Part shown: positions 37,581-47,426 of the stretch, piece after piece
Position numbering within the stretch: the stretch's first letter is position 1
Layout of the letters: every line of letters begins with the position of its first letter
Origin: Bacteroidales bacterium
Lineage (GTDB): Bacteria; Bacteroidota; Bacteroidia; Bacteroidales; F082
Reading direction: 5' to 3'
Length of the DNA stretch: 64,000 nucleotides
Assembly: GCA_023229245.1 (NCBI GenBank)
Contig: JALNZU010000001.1
Span: 224,938 to 288,937, forward strand
The notes under the pieces: generated by a model
Told to the model about the DNA's origin: nothing
What the model saw: only the letters and a program-made list of their open reading frames with translations
Databases searched by the model: none
Position numbers and translations under genes: made by a program

Positions 37581-38059
37581 TTTTCTATATTTTTTGGTTT
37601 GTCTGTCTTTTTAGCATTAGCCATAACATCTCATTTACGCTACTAATTTACAACTTTTGCCAATAAAAACATCTATTTGCGTAAATAGAATCCTTATGAT
37701 TCGTTAGGAGTAGTTGTACCCTCCTGAACTACAGTAAGATACAAAATATATAGTTTTAAGAAAAGACTTTTATGGTAACGATTCAGCCCATACTTTACAC
37801 GAAACAATTTTTTATAAAGGCTGACAAATAGCATGTTACTAAGAAAACCACGCATTTTTTGCATATATATTGTTTCTAACTGCATTCCGAAGAATCCTTA
37901 TCAAGCTGATCTATTATTAAATCGTGTATCGTTTTGGCCATTATTCAGGCTGCCACCATGCAGCGAGATGTCGCTTCATCGATCACGAAATACTAAAGCG
38001 GTTTCTCGATTCGACTGCGCAAGCACCGTCCACAAGTGGCAGTCTGTTCGCTTCAGAAG
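37581..38059. other. Intergenic stretch, nothing recognised
   Basis: About 480 bp between the T9SS cargo gene and the lacI-type gene. Short frames are present on both strands without coding character; no RNA or repeat was recognised. Confidence 0.4.
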
Positions 38060-39112
38060 TCAGTGGATGGGTGTAAAGGAGGAATTTCCGCTAACAGAAG
38101 ATTCCCGGATGATGATATCCACTGGCAGAAGAATATTTTCAGCCGATGCTTTTTGTTTCAAGCTGATCTGATTCAGTAACACACGAAATGCTTCACCGCT
38201 TATCTTTTCCAATGGCTGCTCGATAACTGAAATAGTAGGTTGGGTGTATTCAAAGTATTCGGTATCATCAAAGCCGATCAGCATGACTTCATGAGGTATG
38301 CTAATGCTTAGTTTCCTCAGGTATTTGATACATAAGGAAGTCAGATTATTATTCAAAGTGAATATAGCCTGAGGCATAGTACCGCTTTGAAAAAAATATT
38401 GCAGATACTCTTTCACTGCCGCTTCCATTGTATCAAATGGGACAGACAATATTCTTTCTTCGGGCACGGCATTTCCCGCATCCTGCATGGCAGATAGAAA
38501 ACCATTGATACGTTGGCGGATGGTAGATATATGTGTAGGTGAGATGACCATCAATGCGATATCTCTCACTCCTTGTGCCAGCAGGTGTCGGGTAGCCATG
38601 CGGGCACCTCCGTAGTTATCCACAGAAACACTTGACGACTGCATCTGATCAAACACACGGTCGATCAGCACATGAGGGATACCACTTTCTTTGAGCTCAT
38701 TAAAAAACGCCGCTTCATCCTGAGAGGAGGAGATGATCAGTCCATCTACTCTGCGGTCTAACAGCAAACGGATTTGCTTACGTTCTTTCTCCGTTTTTTC
38801 ATCAGTACTGCAAATCACAACGCCATAGCCGTGCTGCCATGCCAGATCTTCAATATGACGTGCAATGCGCGAATAAAACCGATTAGAAATATCCGAAACG
38901 ATCAAGCCAATAGTTTGGGTTTTGCCGGTGCGAAAACCCCGGGCTAATACATTAGGCTGATAATTCAACTCTTTTATTTTTTCCATGACTCTTTTTTGAG
39001 TCTTCTTACTGATGCCATGCGCATCGGCCTTGTCGTTCACCACTAACGAAACAACTGTTTTAGACAAACCTAAACTGTTGGCAACATCGGCTAAAGAAAC
39101 CCTTTTTGTCAT
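38060..39112 (-). CDS. LacI family transcriptional regulator
   Basis: The 350-residue protein begins with a classic LacI helix-turn-helix and hinge: RVSLADVANSLGLSKTVVSLVVNDKADAHGIS..., with hinge LNYQPNVLARGFRTGKT. A periplasmic-binding-protein-like effector domain follows (IGLIVSDISNRFYS, RVDGLIISSSQ, VSVDNYGGARMATRHLL, VMLIGFDD). It is divergent from the second subtilisin gene with 291 bp between starts. It may control that gene, although sugar-utilisation genes are the usual targets and none is adjacent. Confidence 0.93.
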   Translation of the reverse strand: MTKRVSLADVANSLGLSKTVVSLVVNDKADAHGISKKTQKRVMEKIKELNYQPNVLARGFRTGKTQTIGLIVSDISNRFYSRIARHIEDLAWQHGYGVVICSTDEKTEKERKQIRLLLDRRVDGLIISSSQDEAAFFNELKESGIPHVLIDRVFDQMQSSSVSVDNYGGARMATRHLLAQGVRDIALMVISPTHISTIRQRINGFLSAMQDAGNAVPEERILSVPFDTMEAAVKEYLQYFFQSGTMPQAIFTLNNNLTSLCIKYLRKLSISIPHEVMLIGFDDTEYFEYTQPTISVIEQPLEKISGEAFRVLLNQISLKQKASAENILLPVDIIIRESSVSGNSSFTPIH

Positions 39113-39372
39113 ATCAGATATATTAGATAATGATGGATGAATGATTAAATGGTAAAATTACTTCAATGTTTTGAATAAAACAGCTTCGTTCAGATTCTCC
39201 TACAACTGAAAACAGATAGAAACAGTCATTTCTCATAGGAGACGAGAAGATGACGGTAAACTAAAACGATTTAAAATTTTATTTACACCTTAACTAACAG
39301 AATTTCTGTATGTTAAGCAAAACATTCAAAAGGTTTTTTGTTATGGCTATCAGATAGAAATATAAAACAATG

Positions 39373-39380
39373 TATTTTTG
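39373..39380 (+). promoter_or_regulatory. -7 promoter box for the second subtilisin gene
   Basis: TATTTTTG matches TAnnTTTG and lies 24 bp before the ATG at 39404. The region 39113-39372 is the divergent promoter zone with the lacI-type gene; no clear LacI-type palindrome was found. Confidence 0.45.
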
Positions 39381-39403
39381 AGCGATCTCAATATATTTCA
39401 GAT

Positions 39404-42151
39404 ATGAATCGTATATACACTTTTTTCGGTTTTCTGCTTGTATTTATTTTTTGCAGCACCCATATTTTTTCGCAACGTCAGACTAATGTTCAGCGCCTGC
39501 ACCAACTTTCAGAAGATTTTGATCAGCAATACCGGCAAGCTTCAAAACGAGCTGCTTCCTGGGCATCTACTCATAATATTCCGCTCATCCGACACTATGA
39601 CGATGGCACTACCATTCAGCTCATAGATGTTGAGGATGGGCAACCCATTTTTTTGATCACCGATAATTATGGTGCTTCCATCACTACCCGTGCCATAGAA
39701 CTTATGGAAGGCGGCAGTCTGGGGTTAGATCTAACAGGTGAAGGCTATGATAAGTTAGGTGAATGGGATAGCGGTGCTGTTCGTACCACCCATCAGGAAT
39801 TCAATACGGGTGGTTCATTGCGTGTCATAAAAGGCGATGGAGCCAGCTCTTTAAGTGACCATTCGACACACGTGGCCGGCACCTTAATTGGTGGCGGAGT
39901 CATTTTAGAAGCACGAGGCATGAACACCAATGGGATACTACGAGCCTATGACTGGTCGAATGCCGAGTCGGAGATGGCGGCGGCGGCAGCCAACGGACTT
40001 GAGCTGTCCAACCACTCCTATGGAACGGTTACAGGATGGAACAACGACAACGGCAACTGGGTTTGGACAGGCGACAGCAGCATATCCAATATCGAAGATT
40101 ACCGCTTTGGCTATTATGGCACTCAAGCCCGTAACTGGGATCTTATTGCCAACAACGCACCTTATTATCTGATCACTAAATCAGCTGGCAACGACAGAGG
40201 TCAAGGCCCATCGAATGCCGGTACTGGCGGCCGCCCTCCTGTTGATGGAGGTGAAGACGGCTTTGATTGCATTGGCAGCTATGGGAACGCAAAAAATATT
40301 ATGACTATTGGTGCCATAGAAGAAGTGCTCAATTATACAGGCCCCTCTTCAGTTGTCATGAGCAGCTTCAGTGGCTGGGGACCGGTGGATGATGGCCGCA
40401 TCAAACCCGAGGTAGTAGCCAAAGGAGTTGGAACGTATTCGGCCGGATCGAACAGCAACAGTCATTATTCCTCAAAAAACGGTACCAGTATGGCTGCACC
40501 CAATGCAGCCGGTACTATGGCACTCTTGCAGCAACATTATCAAAACACACATTACGGTCAGCCAATGTTATCAAGCACATTGAGAGCATTGGTCATACAC
40601 ACAGCTGATGAGGCAGGCCCACATCAAGGCCCCGACTATATGTTCGGATGGGGACTGATCAATGCCAAAGAAGCAGCTATTATAATCTCTGAAGATGATG
40701 TACAGCAAAATGTGATTGATGAGATTGATCTGACACAAGGGAACACCTATAACAGAGAGGTTAATGTGCCGGGTAATGTCCCTCTTAAAGTTACTATCGC
40801 ATGGAACGATCCGGCTGGCTCTGTCCTACCACCTGCATTAAACAATCGGACTCCAAGGCTAATCAACGACCTTGACCTTCGTATCATAGGCCCTGATCAA
40901 ACGATATATTATCCTTATCGCCTTGATCCGGACAACCCGGCTGAACCGCCTAAAAAAGATGGAAAAAATTATGTGGATAATGTAGAACAAGTGTTTATCG
41001 AACAGCCCCAAGCAGGTAACTATACAATAGAAGTTGACCACGATGGCGTATTAGCTAATAATATGCAGACATTTAGCATTATTATCAGCGGAATCAATGA
41101 ATACACCGGTATACCTTTCTGTTCAGAAGGACTGATCAACCCATTACAAAATTCGGAAGAAAATCTGCTTGACCTCACTATTCAATGGAAACACGCACCT
41201 TACTCCCTGCATTATAAAGTCTATTTTGGTACTGATGGTGATGGGGTTCAAACGCCTACCAATATCCATAACGGATTAATCAGCGACACACCCTATTTCA
41301 CTGCCAACCTAGAACCCAGCACTATTTATTATCTACAAGTAATACCTGTGAACGATTACGGCAGCAATGAAGCATGTACCGATATCTGGCAGTTTACAAC
41401 TCTTATGGCTATTACTTCTTATCCTTATACAATGGATGTAGAAGATGTTACAGTGCCTGCCTTGCCGCTATCCTGGCAACAGTTGATCAATAGCAACAAT
41501 AAATGGATCAGCACTAAGCTGATCAGTCATGAAGGAAATCATTCGATGGGATGCTATAACGCAAGCGGGATGACCCATACCCAGTTCGACAACTGGCTGA
41601 TCACTCCTCCTTTAGTAGTAGAAGCTGACAAAGAATACCGGATCAGATTTTATTATCGTGCATTCTTGCCTGGCACTACCGAGCGTATGGGAATTTATTG
41701 GGGTGATGCAGCCCAGACAGAGGCTTTAACCGAGCAGATAGCCCTCTTCTCGGGCTTCGATGGTGCTGATGATTGGTTAGCCGGTGAACTGATGCTCCGG
41801 CCTCAAGCCGATCAATATGGGTTCCTTGCTTTCAGAGCAGAAACTGAAGCCGGACTTGGAATATTTTTAGACGATGTTATCATCGAAGATTGGGGACCTG
41901 TTTCACTAACCGAGCAAGAAGCCAATCATTTTACAGCCCGATATAATGATGGTGATTTGTATGTACAACTTCACACATCTATTGCGAAAGGCAAATTACA
42001 GCTCTTTGACAGCGACGGACGATTGATACAGCAACAAATACTTCATGGAAGCAGTGGGGTGGTTAACGGATTAAATCTGAAATCCGGCGTCTATATCATT
42101 GGTATCCAATCCGATAGAGCCTACTTACGTAAATCGGTATTGATCCCATAA
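39404..42151 (+). CDS. Secreted S8 (subtilisin) peptidase with T9SS sorting domain, paralogue
   Basis: From the ATG at 39404 the product has 915 residues. Architecture and length match the protein at 28181: signal peptide, helical propeptide, S8 domain with the Asp (LGEWDSGAVRTTH), His (DHSTHVAGT), Asn (SAGNDRG) and Ser (NGTSMAAPNAAG) residues, a fibronectin-like segment (YKVYFGTDGDG), MAM-like region (DNWLITPPLVV, DDVIIEDWGPV) and a T9SS sorting domain ending in GVYIIGIQSDRAYLRKSVLIP. By eye the S8 domains are well over half identical. The catalytic set is complete. Likely exported nutrient-acquiring protease. Confidence 0.92.
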   Translation: MNRIYTFFGFLLVFIFCSTHIFSQRQTNVQRLHQLSEDFDQQYRQASKRAASWASTHNIPLIRHYDDGTTIQLIDVEDGQPIFLITDNYGASITTRAIELMEGGSLGLDLTGEGYDKLGEWDSGAVRTTHQEFNTGGSLRVIKGDGASSLSDHSTHVAGTLIGGGVILEARGMNTNGILRAYDWSNAESEMAAAAANGLELSNHSYGTVTGWNNDNGNWVWTGDSSISNIEDYRFGYYGTQARNWDLIANNAPYYLITKSAGNDRGQGPSNAGTGGRPPVDGGEDGFDCIGSYGNAKNIMTIGAIEEVLNYTGPSSVVMSSFSGWGPVDDGRIKPEVVAKGVGTYSAGSNSNSHYSSKNGTSMAAPNAAGTMALLQQHYQNTHYGQPMLSSTLRALVIHTADEAGPHQGPDYMFGWGLINAKEAAIIISEDDVQQNVIDEIDLTQGNTYNREVNVPGNVPLKVTIAWNDPAGSVLPPALNNRTPRLINDLDLRIIGPDQTIYYPYRLDPDNPAEPPKKDGKNYVDNVEQVFIEQPQAGNYTIEVDHDGVLANNMQTFSIIISGINEYTGIPFCSEGLINPLQNSEENLLDLTIQWKHAPYSLHYKVYFGTDGDGVQTPTNIHNGLISDTPYFTANLEPSTIYYLQVIPVNDYGSNEACTDIWQFTTLMAITSYPYTMDVEDVTVPALPLSWQQLINSNNKWISTKLISHEGNHSMGCYNASGMTHTQFDNWLITPPLVVEADKEYRIRFYYRAFLPGTTERMGIYWGDAAQTEALTEQIALFSGFDGADDWLAGELMLRPQADQYGFLAFRAETEAGLGIFLDDVIIEDWGPVSLTEQEANHFTARYNDGDLYVQLHTSIAKGKLQLFDSDGRLIQQQILHGSSGVVNGLNLKSGVYIIGIQSDRAYLRKSVLIP

Positions 42152-42165
42152 TAAAATATGAACGA

Positions 42166-42200
42166 AATATTTCAGAGGCTGTCCAGGAAGTCGGGCAGCC
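42166..42200 (+). terminator. Terminator of the second subtilisin gene (bidirectional)
   Basis: Stem AGGCTGTCC / GGGCAGCCT followed by T7; it also sits 10 bp after the stop of the convergent methyltransferase gene. Confidence 0.85.
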
Positions 42201-42209
42201 TTTTTTTCT

Positions 42210-43388
42210 TTATCGGGTTGATACATTAGTCTTATGATCCTTATGAGTCCCGGCAAACAGTTCATATTCCACAAAACGGCATTCTAATGGTCCGTTAAAC
42301 ACAGTAATTCGCTTCGATGGTTTTAGCCCTACATGCTTCAAAGCAGCGATATCACTACTGATGATCCAGGCTTTGTATCCGGTGAACTGCTTTTTCAGGC
42401 TATCTCCTATCCCGCTATATAACTGCTTTAAATCTTTTTCTTCCAGCCGTTGTCCGTAGGGTGGGTTCATAATAGCGATACCGGGAGCAGGAGGTGGGAT
42501 GAGAACACTCATATCTTTTTTGAGAAGCAGTATATCTTTATGCACATGAGCCTTTTGCATATTATTCTTAGCTATATCCACTGCTCTTCCCGAACGGTCT
42601 GATGCCAATATTTTGACACTGCAATCGGTCATCTTTTCACCAGCCTCACGCCATACTTCTTCCCATAGGGATTTATCGAAGTCTTTCCAGCTCATAAAAC
42701 CAAATCTATCCCGATAATATCCGGCCGGTATATGCATTGCGATCATCACAGCTTCTATAGGGATGGTTCCCGATCCGCACATGGCATCCACGAAATTACT
42801 ATCTCCTTTCCATCCGCTCAAGAGGATAAGACCAGCAGCAAGCACCTCATTAATAGGCGCTTTATCCACCTGATACCTATAACCTCTTTTATGCAGTGAC
42901 TCGCCCGAACTGTCCAACAAAATATTCAGCTCATTCCCTTGTATATGGATATGAACACGTAGATCAGGGCGTAGAGTATTGATTGAGGGTCGGTTGCCAA
43001 AGCGGTTGCGAAACTGATCCACTATGGCATCTTTTGTTTTATGAGTTACATATTGCGAATGGGTAAACACACTACCTCCTACTACTGCATCTACTGCAAA
43101 CGTCTGATCCACACCAAAGTACTCATGCCAATTAAGCTGTTGTATGGCATCATAAAGCTGGTTTTCATCCTTTATATTGAACTTAGCTATAGGCACTAAC
43201 ACCCTTAGGGCAGTTCGTAACTCGTAATTGGCGCGGTACAACAGCTTTTTATCTCCCACAAAAGCAACGGCTCTGTTTATCGGCTCTATCTGTTGACCAC
43301 CTAAGGTACTGATCTCATCAGCTAAAACGGGCTCTAAACCAGCAAAGGTCTTTACGATAATACGAAAATAAGTTGTTGAAGGTATCAA
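42210..43388 (-). CDS. RlmL/Trm14-like rRNA methyltransferase (THUMP + SAM domain)
   Basis: The 392-residue protein starts at a TTG. The N-terminal FAGLEPVLADEISTLGGQQ and ALRVLVPIAKF belong to the ferredoxin-like/THUMP region. The C-terminal methyltransferase has FVDAMCGSGTIPIEAVMIA (SAM motif I) and IMNPPYGQRL (catalytic NPPY). This resembles the E. coli RlmL N-terminal half, which makes m2G2445 in 23S rRNA. It lacks the RlmK-like second domain, as usual outside Gammaproteobacteria. A promoter box lies just upstream. Confidence 0.9.
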   Translation of the reverse strand: MIPSTTYFRIIVKTFAGLEPVLADEISTLGGQQIEPINRAVAFVGDKKLLYRANYELRTALRVLVPIAKFNIKDENQLYDAIQQLNWHEYFGVDQTFAVDAVVGGSVFTHSQYVTHKTKDAIVDQFRNRFGNRPSINTLRPDLRVHIHIQGNELNILLDSSGESLHKRGYRYQVDKAPINEVLAAGLILLSGWKGDSNFVDAMCGSGTIPIEAVMIAMHIPAGYYRDRFGFMSWKDFDKSLWEEVWREAGEKMTDCSVKILASDRSGRAVDIAKNNMQKAHVHKDILLLKKDMSVLIPPPAPGIAIMNPPYGQRLEEKDLKQLYSGIGDSLKKQFTGYKAWIISSDIAALKHVGLKPSKRITVFNGPLECRFVEYELFAGTHKDHKTNVSTR

Positions 43389-43402
43389 ATGTATTTTTTT
43401 TG

Positions 43403-43432
43403 CAAAGATACATGTTTACTAAGCCTAACAAG
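43403..43432 (-). promoter_or_regulatory. Promoter of the RlmL-like gene
   Basis: On the minus strand TATCTTTG (43403-43410) with TTG about 18 bases upstream. The implied leader is under 15 nt. Confidence 0.5.
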
Positions 43433-43457
43433 TTGAACCATAAAAAGGATTGTATTT

Positions 43458-44513
43458 CTATGCTTTCCAGAACCGTACCGGATCGATAGCTGCATCAGGC
43501 GATTTGTGTTCAACTAACTGGGCTACGAGCTCGTTGACCAGAAATGGGGTCAACAAAGCTGCTTTAGCACCTAAGCCATTCAAAATCCATAAGCGGTTGT
43601 GAACCGGATGCTGTCCACAAACCGGTCTTCTGTCAGCAATAGCTGGTCGGATACCCACCTGATGATGGATCACCTCATAAGGAAGCCTCAGAAACTCTCT
43701 AAGTTTTTCCTCAAGAAAGGCTCTCGCCTTATAAGTCGGCTGATAGCTTAGATCATCCCAGTCGAAAGTGGAGCCACATCTGAACATCTCGTCACCCACA
43801 GGCAGCAGATATATATCTTTGTTGATAATATGATCATCAGTCATTCCGGGTATCTTCACGGTAAGCAACTCGCCTTTGACAGGTCTGAAAGGGATAAAAT
43901 CGAAATAAGGATTCGACAAAGCTGCGGCACCTTCACAAAATACAATTTGCCGGGCTTCAATAGTTTTATACTGTATGCCATCTTCTTTTACAACAACTGC
44001 CTTGTGTTCAAAATCCTCTTGGATCAACCTATTGTTTTGAATAAGAAATGCGTGTATTTGTTTGACTAACTCAGCCATTTGCAGCCATCCACCTTTATGT
44101 ACCAACCCAACCCCAAAGGGTGCCGCTAAATAATGATCAAAAAAAATTTCGAACGTATCTGGTTGCAGCAAGGTATCGAAAGGAGGTGAAGCCGATTTTC
44201 TTTTCCAAAGCTCGTATTCATTCACGCCAAATATGCGTAATATAGGCTGGGGATGAAAGAATTTTGTTTTGAAGAATCGTGAAAGCTCGGCATAGCTACC
44301 TTTTGCAGCCTGGAGATTACGTTCCAACTCCCAGCTGAGGGTCAGGTAACGGAAAATGACCGGATTGATCAAGCCGGCTGCCACTAACGAACTTTTGGGC
44401 TGGTCAGGAGAATCCACGACTAAAAAATCATGCTTCATCCGGTTCAATTGCATGGCTAAAAGGCTGCCTGCTATTCCTTGACCTATGATGAGAGTGTCAG
44501 TTGTTTGACTCAC
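43458..44513 (-). CDS. FAD-dependent oxidoreductase (DAO/ThiO-like)
   Basis: The GTG-started 351-residue protein has the N-terminal dinucleotide-binding motif TLIIGQGIAGSLLAMQL, a mid-protein QIVFCEGAAAL, FRPVKGELLTVKI and the C-terminal HHQVGIRPAIADRRPVCG with LGAKAALLTPFLVNELV, as in glycine/D-amino-acid oxidase-type enzymes. The substrate is unknown. The start abuts the gap stop codon with no spacer, so it is co-translated with gap. Confidence 0.85.
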   Translation of the reverse strand: MSQTTDTLIIGQGIAGSLLAMQLNRMKHDFLVVDSPDQPKSSLVAAGLINPVIFRYLTLSWELERNLQAAKGSYAELSRFFKTKFFHPQPILRIFGVNEYELWKRKSASPPFDTLLQPDTFEIFFDHYLAAPFGVGLVHKGGWLQMAELVKQIHAFLIQNNRLIQEDFEHKAVVVKEDGIQYKTIEARQIVFCEGAAALSNPYFDFIPFRPVKGELLTVKIPGMTDDHIINKDIYLLPVGDEMFRCGSTFDWDDLSYQPTYKARAFLEEKLREFLRLPYEVIHHQVGIRPAIADRRPVCGQHPVHNRLWILNGLGAKAALLTPFLVNELVAQLVEHKSPDAAIDPVRFWKA

Positions 44514-45527
44514 TTACGCAAAGCGTTCTATCAGGTCAACCAATCGACTGGCGTAACCCATTTCGTTATCGTACCATGCCACTACCTTGACTAATTTATT
44601 TTTATCGCCTAATACGGCTGTCAATTGAGCATCAAAAATAGCTGAATGTGTGTTTCCGATAATATCGACCGACACCAATGGGTCTTCGGTATATTGCAGT
44701 ATACCTTTCAAGCTTCCTTCGGCGGCTTTTTTAAATGCTTCATTGATTGCTTCCACACTGGTTGATCTTTTGAGTGTACAAGTCAGATCGGTCAGCGAGC
44801 CATCTGGTACCGGCACCCGTATTCCTGCCCCACCTAAATTTCCTTTTAAATGCGGAAAGATACGGGTTGCAGCTTTGGCAGCCCCTGTTGTAGTAGGTAC
44901 TATCGACTGTGCCGCCGCTCTGCCACGTCTCCAGTCGTGATGAGGGCCATCCATCAGGTTTTGGTCTTTGGTGTAAGAATGAACCGTAGTGATAAACGCC
45001 TTTTCTATGCCCCAGTTTTCATCTAATATCTTGATCAAAGGAGCTACATTATTGGTGGTACAGCTGGCATTGCTGATAATAGTGTCATTACGGTCGATCA
45101 ACTCATCATTGACTCCAAGAACTATATAGGGGATATTATCGGATTCGTCTTTGGTAGGGGCCGAGATAATAACTTTTCTGGCTCCTGAGGCCGTTATATG
45201 CAGCATAGCTTTTTTGGCATGCGTATAAATTCCGGTCGATTCAATGACCACATCAATAGCTAAGGCTTTCCAGGGAAGCCTTGAGGGATCAGTCTCTGAT
45301 AAAACCAAAACTGACCTGCCGTTAACGATGATACGATCGGGTGTACTTGTTATTTGAGCCGGCAACAGACCGTGAACAGAATCATATTTTAAGAGATGAG
45401 CTAAATTAGCAGCATTAGTAAGATCGTTTACAGCAACAACCTCCATATCTGATCGTTCCATGAGCTTGCGAAAAGTGATCCTTCCGATACGTCCAAATCC
45501 GTTGATGGCTATTCTTATTTTTGACAT
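44514..45527 (-). CDS. gap: Glyceraldehyde-3-phosphate dehydrogenase, type I
   Basis: The 337-residue enzyme has INGFGRIGRITFRKL at the N-terminus, catalytic Cys156 in SNASCTTN, the partner His in THSYTKDQNLMDGPH and the C-terminal WYDNEMGYASRLVDL. It oxidises glyceraldehyde 3-phosphate with NAD+ in glycolysis. First gene of a two-gene operon with the DAO-family gene. A -7 box lies 14 bp upstream. Bacteroidota often have several gap genes. Confidence 0.96.
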   Translation of the reverse strand: MSKIRIAINGFGRIGRITFRKLMERSDMEVVAVNDLTNAANLAHLLKYDSVHGLLPAQITSTPDRIIVNGRSVLVLSETDPSRLPWKALAIDVVIESTGIYTHAKKAMLHITASGARKVIISAPTKDESDNIPYIVLGVNDELIDRNDTIISNASCTTNNVAPLIKILDENWGIEKAFITTVHSYTKDQNLMDGPHHDWRRGRAAAQSIVPTTTGAAKAATRIFPHLKGNLGGAGIRVPVPDGSLTDLTCTLKRSTSVEAINEAFKKAAEGSLKGILQYTEDPLVSVDIIGNTHSAIFDAQLTAVLGDKNKLVKVVAWYDNEMGYASRLVDLIERFA

Positions 45528-45995
45528 ATTTTTTTAGTTGCAAAAGTAACGGAAATAGAAAAACTTTGCGACACTCTCAAAAGAATATCCCATGAAGCAG
45601 CTGAAAAGGCAATGTCCCGCTTTCTGTGACTGCCTACTGAAGATATAATGTGAGATATGCAATGAAAAACAAATCCCCTATTAAGCAACCAACCACATGG
45701 TAACACATGACTTTGACATCAACATTAGAGGGTTAAATACAAGAGTTTAACAAAGACAACTTGAAGAAAGTAGTAAAAATCAGGATAGTTATGTAAGTTT
45801 GCAGTAACTGAATCGAATACAATTTTGAAGGCACACCTAAAATACTTACTAGAAAATTGAAATGTACCTGCAGTTTTTAATCATAGTGTATCCACGCAGC
45901 TTGATTCAAAAGATACAGGTAAACGTGAAGCAGCTCCTTTGGTTTAAATTTTCAGAGCTGCTTCAGATAAAGATAATTTCAAAAATTTTAACTCA
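45528..45995. other. Intergenic stretch, little recognised
   Basis: About 470 bp AT-rich sequence upstream of gap. Apart from the gap promoter box no gene, RNA or repeat is supported. It marks the border between core genes and the right-hand accessory region. Confidence 0.4.
45541..45548 (-). promoter_or_regulatory. -7 promoter box for gap
   Basis: CAAAAGTA on plus is TACTTTTG on minus, matching TAnnTTTG. Confidence 0.45.
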
Positions 45996-46208
45996 ATGAA
46001 ACAACAATATCTGCTACTCGAAATTTTAATCATTGCCTCCATCATTATCATTTTGAGCTGGAGAAAATTCAAATACCAACGACATTCATCAGCATACAAG
46101 AAAAAGGAAAGCTCCGAGGGTAGTATGCCTGAACGCAAAAACAGATCTTCTAAGCCGATACAACCAGAGGATACGGCTTCCAAAGGTAGCTCTAAGACGC
46201 AAAAATAA
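45996..46208 (+). CDS. Small single-pass membrane protein, hypothetical
   Basis: The 70-residue frame has a clean hydrophobic helix at residues 6-21 (LLLEILIIASIIIIL) followed by a basic, serine-rich soluble tail. The helix-then-basic pattern is consistent with a real small membrane protein with a cytoplasmic tail. No family recognised. The reverse strand is also open here, so it could be chance. Confidence 0.4.
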   Translation: MKQQYLLLEILIIASIIIILSWRKFKYQRHSSAYKKKESSEGSMPERKNRSSKPIQPEDTASKGSSKTQK

Positions 46209-46302
46209 CAGCCGGACAAAACTTATGAGGATAGTTTGAGAATAACTCATAAACAGTGTCAAAGCCTAATCAGCAGAAATCGCTTTCTGCTACACTTAGT
46301 CA

Positions 46303-47315
46303 GATGATCGTTTTACAAAAATAAGAATCCCACAAAGTCAGGGAGGGGTTCCCATCAACAGAAGTGTACTTTCCATAGTTAACAGACTCAGAGACCCGGG
46401 GGTTTTTGAGAAGTTTGCTTTTTACATTGTGTCTATTGCTCAATCCAAAGGTATCACCAAAGAATTTGAACTTCATGGAAGATTTTATGCCATTGACTCC
46501 ACTACCATCGACCTGTGTTTGTCGGTCTTTAGATGGGCAAAGTTCAGAAGCACAAAGTCCGGTATTAAGATTCATACGCAGATTGATATTGCCACTGAAA
46601 TACTGGTCTTTTACAGAATCAGTCATGCAACTATGCATGATACCAAATTCATGGATCAGATTATCTACCAATGTAATGCTTGCTATGTATTTGACAGAGC
46701 CTACTTTGATCTTTCCAGACTCTATGCAATTGAACAAGCCGGAGCTTTTTTTATTATCCGGGAGAAGTTTCATCCAGATTATCAGATTACAGACGGTGAA
46801 GACTTGCTTGAGGGTGATGACAATATCCTTAGAGACCAAACAGTCAGATTCACAGGCAAGCGAAACAGTAAAAATTATCCGATTCCACTCAGACGTATCA
46901 TTTACTTTGCCCCTGACCTTGGAAGAACGTTCACATATATTTTACCAGTAACTTTTACCTTAAAGCCAAAGACATTACCCTTCTTTACCGCTACAGATGG
47001 CAGGTTGAACTGTTCTTCAAGTGGATTAAGCAGCATCTGCGTGTCAAGTCTTTTTGGGGAGAATCTGAGAACGCTGTCCGAATACAGGTACATCTTGCAA
47101 TCATCACCTATTGCTTGGTCGTAATTATTGAACACGACCTCAAACTTGGTAGGCCAGTTGTCGTGGTTATGCGTATCCTTGGCAATTCCCTGTTGGTCAA
47201 AGACCCCATTCAAGAGTTTCTGGCTCCTACGGATAAAACATCCAACGATGACAACGATTACCAACTGCATTTGGAACTCAAATTTGATTCACATTTTTTT
47301 AATAGACAGCAGTGA
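46303..47315 (+). pseudogene. IS4-family transposase, decayed
   Basis: The frame from 46303 reads RSVLSIVNRLRDPGVFEKFA, then FYAIDSTTIDLCLSVFRWAK with the first catalytic Asp, KSGIKIHTQID, and VFDRAYFDLSRL with the second Asp. A shift near 46942 is needed to continue with LKAKDITLLYRYRWQVELFF and KWIKQHLRVKSFWGE, holding the catalytic Glu, and AVRIQVHLAIITYCL. About 100 N-terminal residues are missing. This is a DDE transposase of the IS4 group, inactivated by a 5' deletion and a frameshift. Terminal repeats are not certain. Confidence 0.88.
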
Positions 47316-47348
47316 AGATTTTACTTTTTCTTACCTAAGATGTTCAAT

Positions 47349-47371
47349 CCCTGCCCGTCCGGCAGGCAGGG
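47349..47371. repeat. GC-rich hairpin element
   Basis: CCCTGCC / GGCAGGG arms with a nine-base loop in AT-rich surroundings, just after the decayed IS4 transposase. It resembles short dispersed palindromes found between genes. Confidence 0.5.
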
Positions 47372-47426
47372 AAGCGATTAACCCGCCTTGCGTTCAAACC
47401 ACTTGTTATCAGCATACTCCTTTCAT

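Noticed and set aside
37833..38171. Plus-strand frame of 112 codons
   Set aside because: Most of it overlaps the lacI-type gene on the other strand; no family likeness.
46278..47379. AATCGCTT and AAGCGATT as terminal inverted repeats of the IS4 remnant
   Set aside because: Only eight bases match, with an indel beyond; too short to claim element ends.
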